NCBI GenBank assembly: GCA_037074705.1
Contig: CM073590.1
Location: 113,728,100-113,792,099, forward strand
Length of the DNA: 64,000 nt
Direction of reading: 5' to 3'
DNA from: Zhengitettix transpicula
Lineage: Eukaryota > Arthropoda > Insecta > Orthoptera > Tetrigidae
The notes beneath the pieces were generated by a model, which had not been told where the DNA came from, made no database searches, and saw nothing but the letters and a program-made list of their open reading frames with translations. Shown one piece after another: positions 1-11,948 of this stretch; position 1 is the stretch's first letter; each line of letters begins with the position of its first letter. Made by a program: the position numbers and the translations under genes.

Positions 1-1089
1 TTTATGCAATATAATAAAGTTAAAGTTACACCCGACGTAATGAGTAATATCTGTGGAATAAAAACTGTTTCACTCACTCCTTTTCCTGACGCAGACGATG
101 ATCCAAGAGTACACACTCCGGAAAGATTAACAGATGTACCAATGTGAAACTTGTGTTGGATGATTATGATTATGAAGACAATCGTCGGATAACATGCTTT
201 GTTACATTATTTGCCTGCTTGGTCCCTCAGTTTGAGAAGCTTCGACATGGCAACCGTCCTCGATGCTATATTCCACATTGAAGGTGCTACTGCTTATGAC
301 GGAAAGTCGAGATTATAAGCCAGAGTTTAACCTGTGAAGAGATTAAACCATACCCCGACAATAAAAAATTGGACGAGCTCAATGGAGGGTCAAGTAAACG
401 CTGATATTTGTTTGTGATCACCAAGAAATCATCATGCCAGATTAGAGTGAAAAAATAAATCTTGCGTTGACTACATGGGTGACGCTGCAGTCAGGCCAGT
501 GAAACATCTTTTGAGTGCTACAAATTGTTTGTGGTCGTTCACGAGGCTTCAGGAATGACGTAACCAAATACAGAACTTTAATTTATTCGTCGATTATAAA
601 GTTTAAACTCGTTAACTTGTGTTAAAAATTAATTAGTTTAATTTTCTTAGTTGAAATTATTTTTCAGAATTAGGCTACTTGATGGAAATCCACGTAGAGG
701 CCTCTGATCTATAACAACGTAGAAAAATGGGGGATGAGGAAGGTTAACCAGGGTCCCCTTTTGTGACTGCGAGAAACGTGCAGTTGACATACACTTTCGT
801 TACGCGTGGTTTTAGAAAGCAATCTGGCCAAATAAAGACCGATCGAAAGACGTTACACGTAAAAGGAGTCACAACAGTGAACTATCTTAACTTTATATAT
901 AGACTGAGCAGTAAAAATCTCAAGAACCGTACTAAATTGTTCGAGGATTGGTCGGAACGTTCGTCAACACATGGGGAATGTTATAGCGAAAAGGATTATC
1001 TCCTCTATAATTCGAACATGAGTGTACAAGGCTTCAACTTGTCCACTGAGATAAGACAACGTTTGTGTGTATTTCGATTTCTGTCTTTT
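1..1089. other. unassigned intronic/intergenic sequence
   Basis: I recognise nothing here on either strand. A 125-codon open frame at 763-1140 overlaps the start of the retrotransposon fragment in a different frame and has no recognisable domain. If the UNC93-like gene continues to the left, this is intron. Confidence 0.4.
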
Positions 1090-1970
1090 AAAGAGCTTTC
1101 GCAGACGACACAGCAGTACTTGCTACAGCATCATCAATAGAAGAAGCAACCAGAAAACTACAGAGTGCTACTGATAAGTCCATAAAAGGACTCAAAAATG
1201 GAAGATAAAACTCAATGAGTCGAAATCTGTACACGTGAACTTCACTTATCGAAAATTGAATGCTATACCCAGAGTAAACATTAACGGTGTCGTTGTACCA
1301 TACGCCAACACCGCTGAATACCTAGGAATGACCTTGGACACAAAGCTGAAATGGAAAGTGCACGTGAAGAAAAAAGCGCGAAGAACTCGTAATAAGAATG
1401 CGACAACTTTGTTGGCTCCTGGGACGACACTCAAAAATGTCAATACAAAACAGAATACGAATATACAATCAGGTCCTTAAACCGATCTGGCTTTACGGCA
1501 TCCAACTTTGGGGATGTGCAAGCGATACCAACGTCAAGAGCTTCCAGACGTGGCAGAACACGGTGCTGCGAATCATCATAGACGCCCCGTGGCATGTAAG
1601 AAACTCTGATTTACATAGAGACCTACATCTCCCATTAATTAAAAAAGTAATAAAAAGAGCTGCCGGGAAGCATGAAGACCGTCTTCATCGACATCCCAAC
1701 ACAGGCGTCCTTTGTCTACTCGACAACGGAAACTTACACCGCCGACTTAGGAGGACGAAACCCTTCGAGTTAATGTAGTGAGTGTTAAAGAACAGACCTA
1801 TTGCGTGGAGTGATGTCCCGTTAGAGCGTTGAAAACTTTGAACGTCACTGGACGAACAATAGTATAATAATACTTAGACTTATTGTAGATGTAAGTTGAT
1901 GGTTGGTCATATTTGACCAGTTTCAATGTACGGCACAAAATTTTAGTGCCTTTAAATTAAAAAAAAAAGA
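1090..1970 (+). pseudogene. 5'-truncated jockey-like non-LTR retrotransposon (reverse transcriptase C-terminus)
   Basis: This is the tail of a non-LTR retrotransposon ORF2. Seen: the reverse transcriptase active-site segment AFADDTAVLA at about 1095-1124, then the downstream block with NTAEYLGMTLD near 1308-1340, and the C-terminal thumb-like block with YNQVLKPIWLYGIQLWG and RNSDLHRDL up to a stop at 1776-1778. The product is broken by two frameshifts, near 1190 and between about 1380 and 1440, so three frames must be read in turn. The 3' end is an A-rich run at about 1958-1968. No endonuclease or N-terminal RT motifs are visible upstream, which fits 5' truncation on insertion. The family call rests on the pattern of these motifs in jockey-type elements. 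It is a dead copy. Confidence 0.85.
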
Positions 1971-1974
1971 TGGA

Positions 1975-2410
1975 ACAGTCAAGCTAACAAGATTTACGAA
2001 ACCCAGTCCCTGTAAACATGGGGACCACATTGAGGGGTTGTTTCCATAGAAATCTGTTAATGGTTAAAGATGTGTATTAATTATTTATAAATTTACCTTC
2101 GTTTCCTTGCTAAATTTCTTTCAGATTAGTTTCTTAAGGGTCCCTTACACGATCAAACCACTTGCACAACAGCCGGGTGTACGAAAGTCATTAAATAGGA
2201 TATGGTATGGATTGAGTTGTTGCACAGACGGTTTGAAAGAAATCGGTCGGGCTCGAAATATGTTGTGCCACTAATGACTTCGGCGCTTAAGGAGAAGTTT
2301 GAACTTGTGCGACAGTGACAGTCTTTGAATGAAGATTTCGTCGTTTTTAATTGCAATTCAATTTCTTCCCCTGGTGTGTACTTATTATTTATTCTTATGG
2401 TGACTTCAAG
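1975..2410. other. unassigned sequence
   Basis: A 67-codon minus-strand frame at 2153-2356 has no recognised domain. Nothing else is supported. Confidence 0.35.
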
Positions 2411-2414
2411 AAGT

Positions 2415-2620
2415 GTTGAAGAAAAGGAATTTTGGCTGGAGTTTATATAAGTGTCTTGTCATTTATCGGAACTGTGGAAGGTGAAAAGTGAAGACTACAG
2501 AAAAACAGAAATAAATTAGTAAATTTGGTGTAAAAAATTAAAGAAGTCGACCCCAAAGCAACAAGAGATGCGGCGAGCACCAAACTTAATGGTGGTACCG
2601 ATTGTCTCATGACCATGGTC
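2415..2620 (+). pseudogene. MADF-domain (Myb/SANT-like) relic
   Basis: Reading across frames gives EKEFWLEFI, then LSELWKVKSEDYRKTEIN, then NKLVNLV, then KIKEVDPKATRDAAS. This matches the order of the MADF DNA-binding domain: an aromatic FI/LY start, LW.VKS.DY, a central helix, then EV.P.AT.. before the last helix. The copy has in-frame stops (TAA near 2448, TAG near 2517, TAA near 2531) and at least one frameshift, so it is non-functional. MADF proteins are abundant in insects and also accompany PIF/Harbinger transposons; which source applies cannot be told from this fragment. It lies about 0.4 kb left of UNC93-like exon 2, on the opposite strand. Confidence 0.6.
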
Positions 2621-3032
2621 ATTTTAAAAAACTTAGATGTGCCATATTTAGAACAGCTCAACAAACGTATCAGAGTCCATTCGAAGATAGTTTTTCAGTC
2701 AACAGCTGAAGTTAATCTAAGGTCTACGGCCAAACGGTCATGATTAAACACACTCCTCTTCAGCAATCAATTCTTCACCCACATCCTCTTCTTCCTTTTA
2801 GTTATCTTAGTTTCTTCTTCGCAGTTAAGAAACCATTAACATTCGCCTTTCTCGGACACCTTATCTCGAGGACACCACGAAATGAAACAAGTTTTTCACA
2901 AGCGGTTGGTGTATGTAACAGTGTTTGCGCAAGAATAATGCTGCACAAACACATTTGTGGAGCAAATAGTTTGATCGTGTACGTTGTGATTTACCGAGTT
3001 ACAGACTTGGAGCGAAGTGTAGAAGTACTTAC

Positions 3033-3319
3033 CAAGTGAGGACACGAGATTGCCGAATATTTGTCCAAACTCGTAGACGGTGTAAAAGATGCCGAAGAAA
3101 CGCACGACGATGACCTCTGCGGATTGGCCAGTGGCGCGTGCGTACACGTCGGCCAGCACGCACACGTAGATGCATTGCGTGCACCAGAAGGGGCCACCAC
3201 CTGCTCCCACCAGCAGCGCCCCGGGCATCACCGTCGCGTATGACGCCGCAAACTGAGAGCACATGTACGGCACGTACATCAGGAACGACGTCAACATCGC
3301 CCACTTGCAGCCCAACCAT
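3033..3319 (-). CDS. UNC93-like protein, coding exon 2
   Basis: The exon is bounded on the minus strand by an acceptor (tgtgattgcag before ATGG, boundary 3319/3320) and a donor (CTTG then GTAAGT, boundary 3033/3032). It enters in phase 2, joining CA from exon 1 to A to make Gln, and leaves in phase 1. It encodes about 95 residues from WLGCKWAMLTSFLMYV to FGQIFGNLVSSL. Three hydrophobic segments are visible: around AMLTSFLMYVPYMCSQF, around MPGALLVGAGGGPFWCTQCIYV, and around RFFGIFYTVYEFGQIFG. The order WLGCKW, then a glycine-rich segment with a WC pair, then FG.F....FGQ.FGN matches the N-terminal half of UNC93 proteins, which have a major-facilitator-like fold; worm UNC-93 regulates two-pore K+ channels. 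The next exon is not visible in the left 3 kb and probably lies outside the window. Confidence 0.88.
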
Positions 3320-6300
3320 CTGCAATCACAATCGCCAGTGTGAAAATTAACCCGAAAACAATATATCATTAAGAAAAAAGGATTACACACCGTGGTCAAC
3401 CATCACAAAGAAAAATGAAAAGAATATTCAGTTATATAATAGATCTATGTGGGCTGTTTAAATATATTTGCCATTTTGGCCGTAACGAGAGTTCGAATCG
3501 AACCTTGGAAATTTTTGTTCCTCTACATTTCATGTAATTAATTCTAATTAATGTTCTATAAATTTTTACATAATTGTATTATAATTGTCATGCTTCTGGA
3601 ATTTTGTTCCCTTGCAATTTTTACATTACAAATTTGAAAATATATCGTTTAATTGAATTTTATAATTAAGTGGACCCAAAAAAATATGGATGAATCGTTG
3701 CGTCTATTTTAATGCTATTTACATAATTTATTTATTCATAATAAATTCCTGACCTGATAGCCTGATGTTTTTCATTCATTGAAAACAGTAAAGTAAGAAA
3801 ATTATCTCATATAATAAGAGTAAGTATGATTTATCCCATAGTAAACACTCAGAAATAGAGAGGAAACAGTTTCTATTTGAATAGTTGAAACTCAAAGTTT
3901 CATTAATTTTGCTCCAGAATTATACATTGTAAAATATCTATTGTTGCTTTTTGATATGATCGGGTGTACCCTGTACAATTTCCATTACTGATTGATAGCG
4001 ACTAAATCATACAGAGAGTGGTGACTTCTCAAACCATCAGAAATCGCACAGCAATCTAGATAAACATTACGTTACAATTGCGTAATTAATTTAATATATT
4101 GTTTAAATTAAAATACAAAAGGAACGAGGAAGAGGAAAGGGTTGTAATGCTTCTTAAAGAATTTTGACAAAACAAGCACTTTTGATAAGAGATATCAGAC
4201 CGTAAAATATTTGAAATTTAGAAGTATACAGTTAGTAGATGCCATAAGTTAATTTTTACTAATATTTAATAATTACAGATTGCATTTCTTTAATTTTATA
4301 CGCTTGAAAAGTAAAAAAAAATGGGAAACTTTGCCGATTCGACTTGTTTGATTTAGCTCAAATACGGTTTAAATATATTTCAGTACTCCAAGAACATTGT
4401 TTTGAAGACAACATTAATTTTTTTTAAAAAAAAAATTTCAGGCCAATTTACCAAATATTTCAAATTTTGTTTCTTATTTCCATTTACAAGTACAAAATAC
4501 AAATTTTGGTCCTTTCAAACAGAAGTATTTAATTGAAACTGTTCATCGTAGATTGTTATTTACATCTCATTTTAAAGAGTATAAAAATAATGAGTATTAT
4601 ATTAGTTGCATTTTCAAGATATACCGCACACATATTTAGGAATGTGCGTTGGCGGTATTCGTAAAAACAATGCATGGCGATCTCGATGCTGGATCTAGAA
4701 TAAGAAATGATGAGAAGGGCAAAGTAGACGTACCCCTGCAATGAACAATTTTAAGCGATAATTAGTTCTGTAAACCTTTCTACATTACTACCAGATATTA
4801 CTACCACATTATCGACAGCAAAATAGACCTTGAGACGTGTTTTTGATAAGGGCATTGATCCAGCCTCAAGCTTGCGTGTGAAATTATCGGAAGCTCGAGA
4901 GAGTGGATTGAAATTTTAAATACATGGATGGAGAAAATAGGAAGAGTTATTGTGATGGTGTGATAAAAGTGCAGTTAAGAGGGAGAATGGATAAATTATA
5001 GAAGGAAGTTTTATAGAAGAATCAGTGGGTGCAAGCATTGTATATGATTGATGAGATTGAAAAATATTAGTTAAGTTTAGAGAAAGCTGTAGTAGAAGTG
5101 ACGAGTAAAATTGAATTTAAATTAAGGGCATTGGTACGAAGGTTCTCTATGCTAAGTATTAGGGGCAGTTTTTTCCTGAATTATGCCTCCGCCAGCCTCC
5201 AAATTCTAGGAAATTGCCTAATGGTCGCTTTCGACGATGAAATATAGACGGGGTTAAGATTTATATTAAGTCCTGACCTGATATACTTGGGCCAAATAAA
5301 TATAATTTGAAATAGTTTTCTCAGAATAAAATAAATTGTCTACGTTATCTTGTAATGCATATTTTTATTGTGTATAATAAAATACAAAAACAAATTTTAA
5401 GCTTTTAAAATCAGGCATATATACGTTAAATCTCCTAAATCCCATTCAATACATATTTTAAAGTTCAATTATTCACATTATCTCAAAACACACATAGGTC
5501 TATTTGAATAAAATACAGAGATGCTCTTTATAGACTTATTTATTAATTTCTTTTTATTTCAATCAGTTTATGTTTAGCTATTGTCAATTACCAAACCGGG
5601 TTATTTCCTTCCATGTCAGCTCTTGACAAATTCATAGAAATAGTTGTAAAGGAACGTCTTATAACTCCGCATTCTCTACGGAACCGAATAATCTTTCCTG
5701 GCCTGACTTCAACTGATTACGTCTACGCTTGTATGACTGTTCAGACTTGTTCTAGATGATGTTAATGGACCGCCTCAAAACTAGCAGCAAATTTCATATT
5801 TCTTTTCTCTACTTAATTATGCTATTTACCAAAACATTTTAGACAGCATTTTCAAATTAAATTTTCCCTTTACTATACCTCTGATTTCAGTTTTCCTATG
5901 AATTCACTTGCCAATTAACTTAGAGAATTAAAACCCAGAATGGAAGAGATTCGGCTTTGTGTGAAATGCTCGAGAAGCATCATAAAGTTTCATATATGCA
6001 GTAATGCATAAGAAAAATGTATATTTTAACCTGTCCTTATTTAAAAATAAAATTTTATTCAAGACGTAAGCAGAAGATGCTTTTGGACTTAATTTCTTTC
6101 TGGGAAAACCAAAGGAGAAAAATTGACATGAACATACCTGAACGTAAGTTGTATATGAAAGCTGCGATAACTATATAAAATTTTAACAATTTCATGCTTT
6201 ATTAAGTTCATCAGATACACTTGAAGAAATAAACTGAAATCAATTTCAATTTACACTGCGGTTTACAGCACTGGAAGTAGTTAATAGGTTTATTTAAGAT

Positions 6301-8674
6301 AAGGTTTCATTTATTTTTGTCATCCTTCTCTTAAAATGATTTTTTGCGTGACATTTTGTTTCACATATAAATTGTACTTACATGTTCAGTGACTACTTAT
6401 TATAAATTCTCTCTTTATATTATTCAAGAATAGAAATTTGGATCTTAAAACTTTCTACACGTTCGAAAATATTCGAGGAATCAAGGTTCGAGCTCTGGAG
6501 CTTTCAGAAGTTTTAAATTATGAGAGGGTGCATCTGAATTGAGATTTTTCCATGATGAGAATCATGAAAAATGAAAGCTTCTATGAAATATGCAGGATGT
6601 CTACTCAAGTTCCGAGAAGTCATATTCTGCCGACGATATCCCTGTAAAATTTGCTGCAATGGCACTAACAGACGGACATAAGACCACAAAATGGCCTCTG
6701 GACAGTTCATTCTAACAACTTTAAAATGCGATCGCTATTAGAATATAAAACAGAAAACTTAGATTATAATGCTACAGTCTTACATCTGGTCCATTTGCAA
6801 ATAAGCTTGCGATGTTGGGTCAAAATTTTCTCGTGTCGGTACTTATAACAAGACGTTCATATGCAGATGTGTCACAGAAGAACATGTTCGGATCAACGAC
6901 ATACATTTACCCTTCTGATGCTCTGCTGGCCACATTATTATGACCACCGGACGTTTTTAGGCAAATTGGTTACGATATCGCAACGATGGCGATAGATCTA
7001 TACAAGAAGGGAATTGGTTTGTTAACCACGACATTAGAAGTTATTTGTTTACGAAGATATGAGTAAATGACGTGATTTACCAGCCTTTGTATATTGGTTT
7101 ATATTTGGCACTCGGAGCGAGTAGCTGAGAATCAGAAGCAGCTGTTTGTTTAAGTGTAAAATGCCAGCCGGAAAACTGGATGTGAACGTGCGAGTTGTTT
7201 GATTCAGCGATTAAGTCATTCTCGAATAGAATAAAGTGTGGAAAGAATGGCGCGACACAACAAAAGGGCAACAGTGCATGAAAAAACTGCAGATTTCAAT
7301 CAGGAATCATTGCAAATGATAACTGAATGCATTGTTCGCCGTTCACTGCATGTGTAGGGTATGGAAGCCGAATGTCATTTATAACATATTTGATTTTGTA
7401 GTTAACAAGAGAAAACGTCACAAAATTCGCACCGTATTGAACAGTCGAGCATTGACAAAAAATAATTTCCGACGAATCATTTTTCTAACATGAAGCTGGT
7501 GACTGACCGAGAATAATGCGGAAACAGCTCGAAAGCAAGGACTCCACTTGTACGACTAGAAGCTGGTGACGTCAGCGTTGGTTTGGACATTTTAATTCGT
7601 GTGTTAAAACGTCTGAATAGCTGAGCATATCGTTGATGATCAAGCTCATAGCGCATTCCAGTGGAGATAGCTACTTCCTACAAGACAATGCGCCATGTCA
7701 TAGTTCTCGTAAAGTGCAGGGATGGTTTCAGGAACATATAGGAGGTTTTACCCCTCTTACATTCAGCATTTGTGGGACGGTGTTCAAAGCGCCAGCCGAC
7801 AGTTGGGTCAACAACCATCAAATTTCGCTCAAGTTGACAGTGCTATTAATTAGGCATGGAATCAAGATTCCTCGCATTACCTTTCAGCATCTTAGAAGAA
7901 TCATATCGCCGCAGAATTGGCCCAACGAATTACTGATGGGATGGTCATACTAATCTGGTCACCTTAGAGAATATCTATAATACGACCAGGAGCGTGTACT
8001 TGAAAAAAGTCTTAGAAAGCACATTCATTACAGACATGTTACTAACAAGAACTAAGTTGAGAGTATCTAAACAAATTCTCTCTCATCTCGAGGAGAATGA
8101 ATGTCGAATAGATGTCGGTCCTGAATCTGTTCAGCAGAAAGTTATGTGGTCCGGTGTTCAATAATATTGTTATATCCTCTTTTTGATGATAAATTTGACG
8201 AAATTTCAACGATGTTGCCAAAGTTGGAATGGGACTCTTAAATACCTCTTGAAGACAAAAATGTAATCACTCATGCGTTATATCTGCTCCATGAGCGATT
8301 ATATTTGGCGCAGACTTGTGAAGGTTAATACTGGGAAATGCCTTTCTGCGTAAAATTTCTTTTAAGTCATTATCCTAGTGACATTAAGCATACCGAAACC
8401 TTATAATATTGTGTGCATATTTCTCACATTTTTCTAAACAAAAATTCCAGGGTGACAAGTTTGAAGGGCGGAATACGATGACAGACACACTTGAACACAA
8501 AAAGAGAAACCCAATGTATTTCGAGTGAGAATGCATTAAGTAAGGAAAGACAAATATAAAATAATAAAGTTTAACTGGAAGATTCCTTACATGAGAAACC
8601 TTGATACAGGATTAGTGAAGCTACGTACACCCAAGAACTGGCTGAAAAAGACGATGAATTGAAGAATAACTCAC
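3320..8674 (-). other. UNC93-like intron between coding exons 1 and 2
   Basis: This 5.36-kb intron is defined by GTGAGT at 8674 and AG at 3320 on the minus strand. The AT-rich sequence 3330-6920 shows no gene or element I can name; short frames at 4556-4741 and 6513-6710 look like chance. A decayed Tc1-like element occupies 6928-7962. Nothing is recognised in 7970-8670. Confidence 0.75.
6928..7962 (+). mobile_element. decayed Tc1-like transposon
   Basis: A 106-codon frame at 7633-7953 contains FLQDNAPCHSSRKVQGWFQEH, which fits the second catalytic Asp block of Tc1-like transposases (Asp at about 7684-7686), and IPRITFQHLRRIISPQ, which fits the conserved C-terminal helix. The expected SPDLN.IE block with the third catalytic residue is scrambled by frameshift. 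The putative outer ends are related inverted repeats: about 6928-6949 (GGCCACATTATTATGACCACC) and, reversed, about 7942-7962, with roughly three quarters of positions matching. The total of about 1.03 kb fits a slightly deleted Tc1-like element. I see no intact N-terminal helix-turn-helix. It is inactive and sits within the UNC93-like intron. Confidence 0.6.
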
Positions 8675-9136
8675 TGTATGGTGACGACTGGAAGGAATAT
8701 TGTGGAGACGAGCAGAGCAGCATACACAGCGGCCAGAGACACGGTGCCGAGTCCTTTGGCGGCGTTGATGGAACTCTGCAGGTTAGTGGCCCCCACGAAG
8801 GCGGTGAAGTGCATCATATAGGCGGCGCTGACGGCAAGGACGTTCCTGAGCACGCGGCGCCTCTCAGCGTCGGTGAGATTTAGTCTTCCTCCCCCACCGT
8901 TGCCATTGCCGTCGCCCTTCTTAGTCGTGAAGTCTGACATTGGTACCAAGGCTCCGGCTGTATTTATTGTCCCGTCTGGAGCATCCACACATTTCTTTCT
9001 ATAAACTCCGAATTCCAGGTCGAAAGATTCAGACGTGTGTTTTTCTTCCTCCTTTTGCGTCGAAGGCAAAGGCTCACTCACATTCGTGATTGCGAGAGCC
9101 GATGACGACTTCGGCTCGTCCATTTCCGAAGATGTT
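8675..9136 (-). CDS. UNC93-like protein, coding exon 1 (start codon exon)
   Basis: The acceptor actttttcag precedes the exon at 9137, so a further upstream exon must exist. The ATG at 9123 follows 13 nt of 5' UTR and opens a frame running to the donor GTGAGTTA at 8674. The exon encodes 149 codons plus 2 nt. Residues 1-80 are hydrophilic and Ser/Glu-rich, ending in a Gly/Asn run (GDGNGNGGGG); this tail is probably cytoplasmic. Residues about 91-113 and 129-148 are hydrophobic membrane segments. The block FVGATNLQSSIN (residues 109-120) is a UNC93 family signature, followed by the small-residue-rich second helix. This is the first membrane pair of a roughly twelve-helix transporter-like protein. 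No stop or frameshift is present and the reading frame joins exon 2 cleanly, so the gene looks functional as far as seen. Confidence 0.9.
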
Positions 9137-9595
9137 CTGAAAAAGTTTACAAAATTAAATGAAAGTATTATTATTATTTAAGGTGTGAGAATTAGTAGAG
9201 TTTCTGTTTATTGTGTGGTATTACAACACAGGGAGGAGAAATCGTACAACGTATTCTCCTAATATTATTAGATCACCATTACCTTCTTTATCAACAATAA
9301 TTTTATTTCGTCCAATCGTTTTTATCAGTGATGGAACACTTTCCTGTTAACGCATATATATTTGGGACATTCATTGACACAAATTCAATAGATTCGTATA
9401 AATTTACAAGGTTAACGCTTTCAGTTCGTTAGTTAACGCTATATAATTATTTATTTACAGCCAACAACACTCCTGTTTGTAAAACAAGTGATAAAATATA
9501 ATTTTAATGCAAGGCGTCACATAAATTAATCCATAATGAATGGCAACTGATATGAACGCCGACACAGCAGAACTGAACGTAAACAAAAAAAGAGA

Positions 9596-10436
9596 ATTGT
9601 TTCTAAGAAGTAACTCGTTTTAGTTATTTCTTACCAAATTTTCAAACATATCCTTTTCTTGGTTCATTTTTATTGTTGATCAAAGTAAATAAACAATATC
9701 AGCAGTCGCAAACAGTCCATTTTGTTTGCGTACCGTGAAGCGGGATATTTGAAATCTATTCGACTTTATCTACCAATTCCCCCTCTACAACCCCGAGAAG
9801 TCTGTAATAGGCATATTCTAGTGGAGTAATAACAACACTTATCGTCACACTCAGGGTTAAATTTTTTATTTAATTTCTTCAAACGTTCGTAAAGGAATAG
9901 CGACGAAAATATGCCAGACTAACCACACGACTGTGTTTATTCCCCGCTGAGCGCAACGCGGCACCCGTCTTGTCGATCTTATTGATAGATTTAATTTTTC
10001 ATTTGAATAATTGAAACCACTGATCCAAGAGATAAACCTGTGACCTCAACGAGTTTACGCAATTTTAATCGTCAATCACGTCATATGTCATGGATGTAGT
10101 AGATCATTTCTGACGTAATCACCTCCCGTGGACGTCTCGAACAATGTTCATCACTTGTGGATCTCTAACCTAGTTTAAACGCATTCGCGAAATATAAACT
10201 GTTGTAAGCGCTAGGGGAAGAGAGTCATGAAAGTTGTCCAACTAGGCTCTGATTTATTTAAGAATTTTACCTCTAAATTGTAGATGTTTAACCACTGACT
10301 GAATTGTTTACTAACATTTTTGTTTGAAAAACCACCATTTATTTACTTTGGTCAGCAGTAGAAATGAACCAAGAACTGGATATGTTTGAAAATTTGGAAC
10401 GTGAGAATTGAAACGAGTTACTTCTTAGAAACAAAT
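9596..10436. repeat. inverted repeat pair flanking about 0.65 kb
   Basis: The left arm (9596-9690) and the reverse complement of the right arm (10341-10436) share TTTCTAAGAAGTAACTCG, then AAATTTTCAAACATATCC, then TTCTTGGTTCATTT and CAAAGTAAATAAA, with a few small differences. The spacer 9691-10340 has no coding potential I can see. This could be a non-autonomous DNA transposon with long terminal repeats, or two copies of one repeat in opposite orientation. No target duplication is identified. Confidence 0.7.
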
Positions 10437-10647
10437 AATTTGTTTTTATACTTCCAGTGTCAACTCCTAAATTTTTGAATACTTTATTAAATAAATGAAA
10501 AAACGTTTATTCTCATAAATATTTTCAGAGTAAACTCTTTATCTTAATGGTGGTTTTGCATATTAAAAGGCAACGATAAAATGTTCAAATTGATAACGTA
10601 AAAATTCTAGTAAAAGTATAATTCAAATTTTCGTGACAACTTACATA

Positions 10648-11948
10648 CCACTGTGAACAAAAAGTAAGGTGAATTTATTTATAAAATATAAATTCTTCCA
10701 AATAAATTTCATCCCCTTCAAAGTAATCCCCGTCCGTTAAAACGCACTTTTTCCAACGCTTTTTCCAGTCCTCGAAACAGTCGGAATAGTCTTTTTTCCG
10801 GTATAGCCTTCAAGACCTTCTTCGATTCGGTTTTTATCTCCTCAATCGTGTCAAAACGGCGTCCCCGCATTGGCCTTTTGAGTTTGCTGAATAGCCAGAA
10901 GTCGTACGGAGCCAAATCAGGCGAATACGGTGGTTGTGGAACGATATGAGTCGAGTTTTTGGCAAAAAAGTCACGAAGAACCAATGAAGTATGACATGGT
11001 GCATTATCGTGATGAAGGAACGAAGAATTGTTCGCCCATAATTCCGGCCGTTTCAGACGAATAGCTTCACGCAAACGACGCATAACGCTCAAATAATATT
11101 CTTTGTTGACAGTTTGGCCCGGCGGAAGGAATTCATAGTGCACCACACCACGATAATCGAAGAAAACTGTCAATATGACCTTGAATTTCTATCGACTTTG
11201 CCGTGGTCTTTTCGGTCTTGTGTCACCATTTGCACGATATTCGCTGGATTGGTCGGTGGTTTCAGTGTCGTATGCGTAAATCCAAGTCTCGTCTCCAGTA
11301 ATGATGCATTTCAAGTGGTCCTGATAGTCATAGAGCAAAGTTTCACACACATCAACGCGACGCTTTTTTTCCAAAAAAATTGAGCTATTTTGGCACCAAT
11401 CGAGACTTGACGCGTTTGAGACACAAAACATTCTTCAAAATGGTTTGGGCTGAGCCAAATGATATTCCAACACTATCAGCGAGATCTCTAATTGTCCATC
11501 GATGATTTTCAAGCAGAAATCTTTTATTTTTTGGACGTGGCCCTCGTCCGTAGACGTTGATGGTCGTCCAGTGCGCGGTTCGTCTTCAACGCGTTCTCGG
11601 CCCTCTTTGAACTCGTTGTACCACTTATAAACGTTTTTTTGTGCCATAGTTTGATTACCAAAGGCTTTCCACAACATTTTCAACGTGTCCGCACAAGAAT
11701 ATTCGTTCTTCAAACAAAATTTGATGCAAGTTCTTTGCTCAACAAAATCACCCATGCAAAAATCGAAAAATTCACTTTTGGTTGTTTACAAACACACGTG
11801 TAACTCGGAGATAATTAAACCTTTTAACAAACAGACGCTTGGAAAATATTATAGACAGTCCTAGCAACCTAGGAAAAAATATTTACGTGCCTTACTAATA
11901 CCCGGGAGTTTTAAATGACAATTTCACCTTACTTTTTGATCATAGTGG
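10648..11948 (-). mobile_element. complete mariner (DD34D) element, transposase disrupted
   Basis: The element is 1301 bp, the usual mariner length. Its ends are imperfect terminal inverted repeats of about 29 bp beginning CCACTGTGAACAAAAAGTAA on the left and CCACTATGATCAAAAAGTAA on the right when reversed. It is flanked on both sides by TA (10646-10647 and 11949-11950), the expected target duplication. Both ends and the target site are preserved, so this looks like an original insertion rather than a rearranged fragment. It lies in the putative first intron of the UNC93-like gene. Confidence 0.93.
10718..11755 (-). pseudogene. mariner transposase pseudogene
   Basis: Transposases of this family cut and paste DNA at TA. 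The N-terminal paired-like DNA-binding region is in 11435-11755, starting MGDFVEQRTCIKFCLKN and including KWYNEFKEGRERVEDEPRTG. The catalytic Asp residues are at ITGDETW (about 11291-11293), HHDNAPCHTS (11006-11008) and SPDLAPYDFW (about 10901-10903); 34 residues separate the second and third, the mariner DD34D spacing. The frame is broken by a frameshift around 11470-11490 and an in-frame TAG near 11384, plus a further shift between the D1 segment and the 11173 frame. All three catalytic residues survive, but no full protein can be made. Confidence 0.9.

Noticed and set aside
3029..3350. Frames overlapping UNC93-like exon 2 in other phases and on the plus strand
   Set aside because: They are shadows of the GC-rich exon.
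3490..3506. GTTCGAATCGAACC as a tRNA B box
   Set aside because: No A box or cloverleaf can be placed around it.
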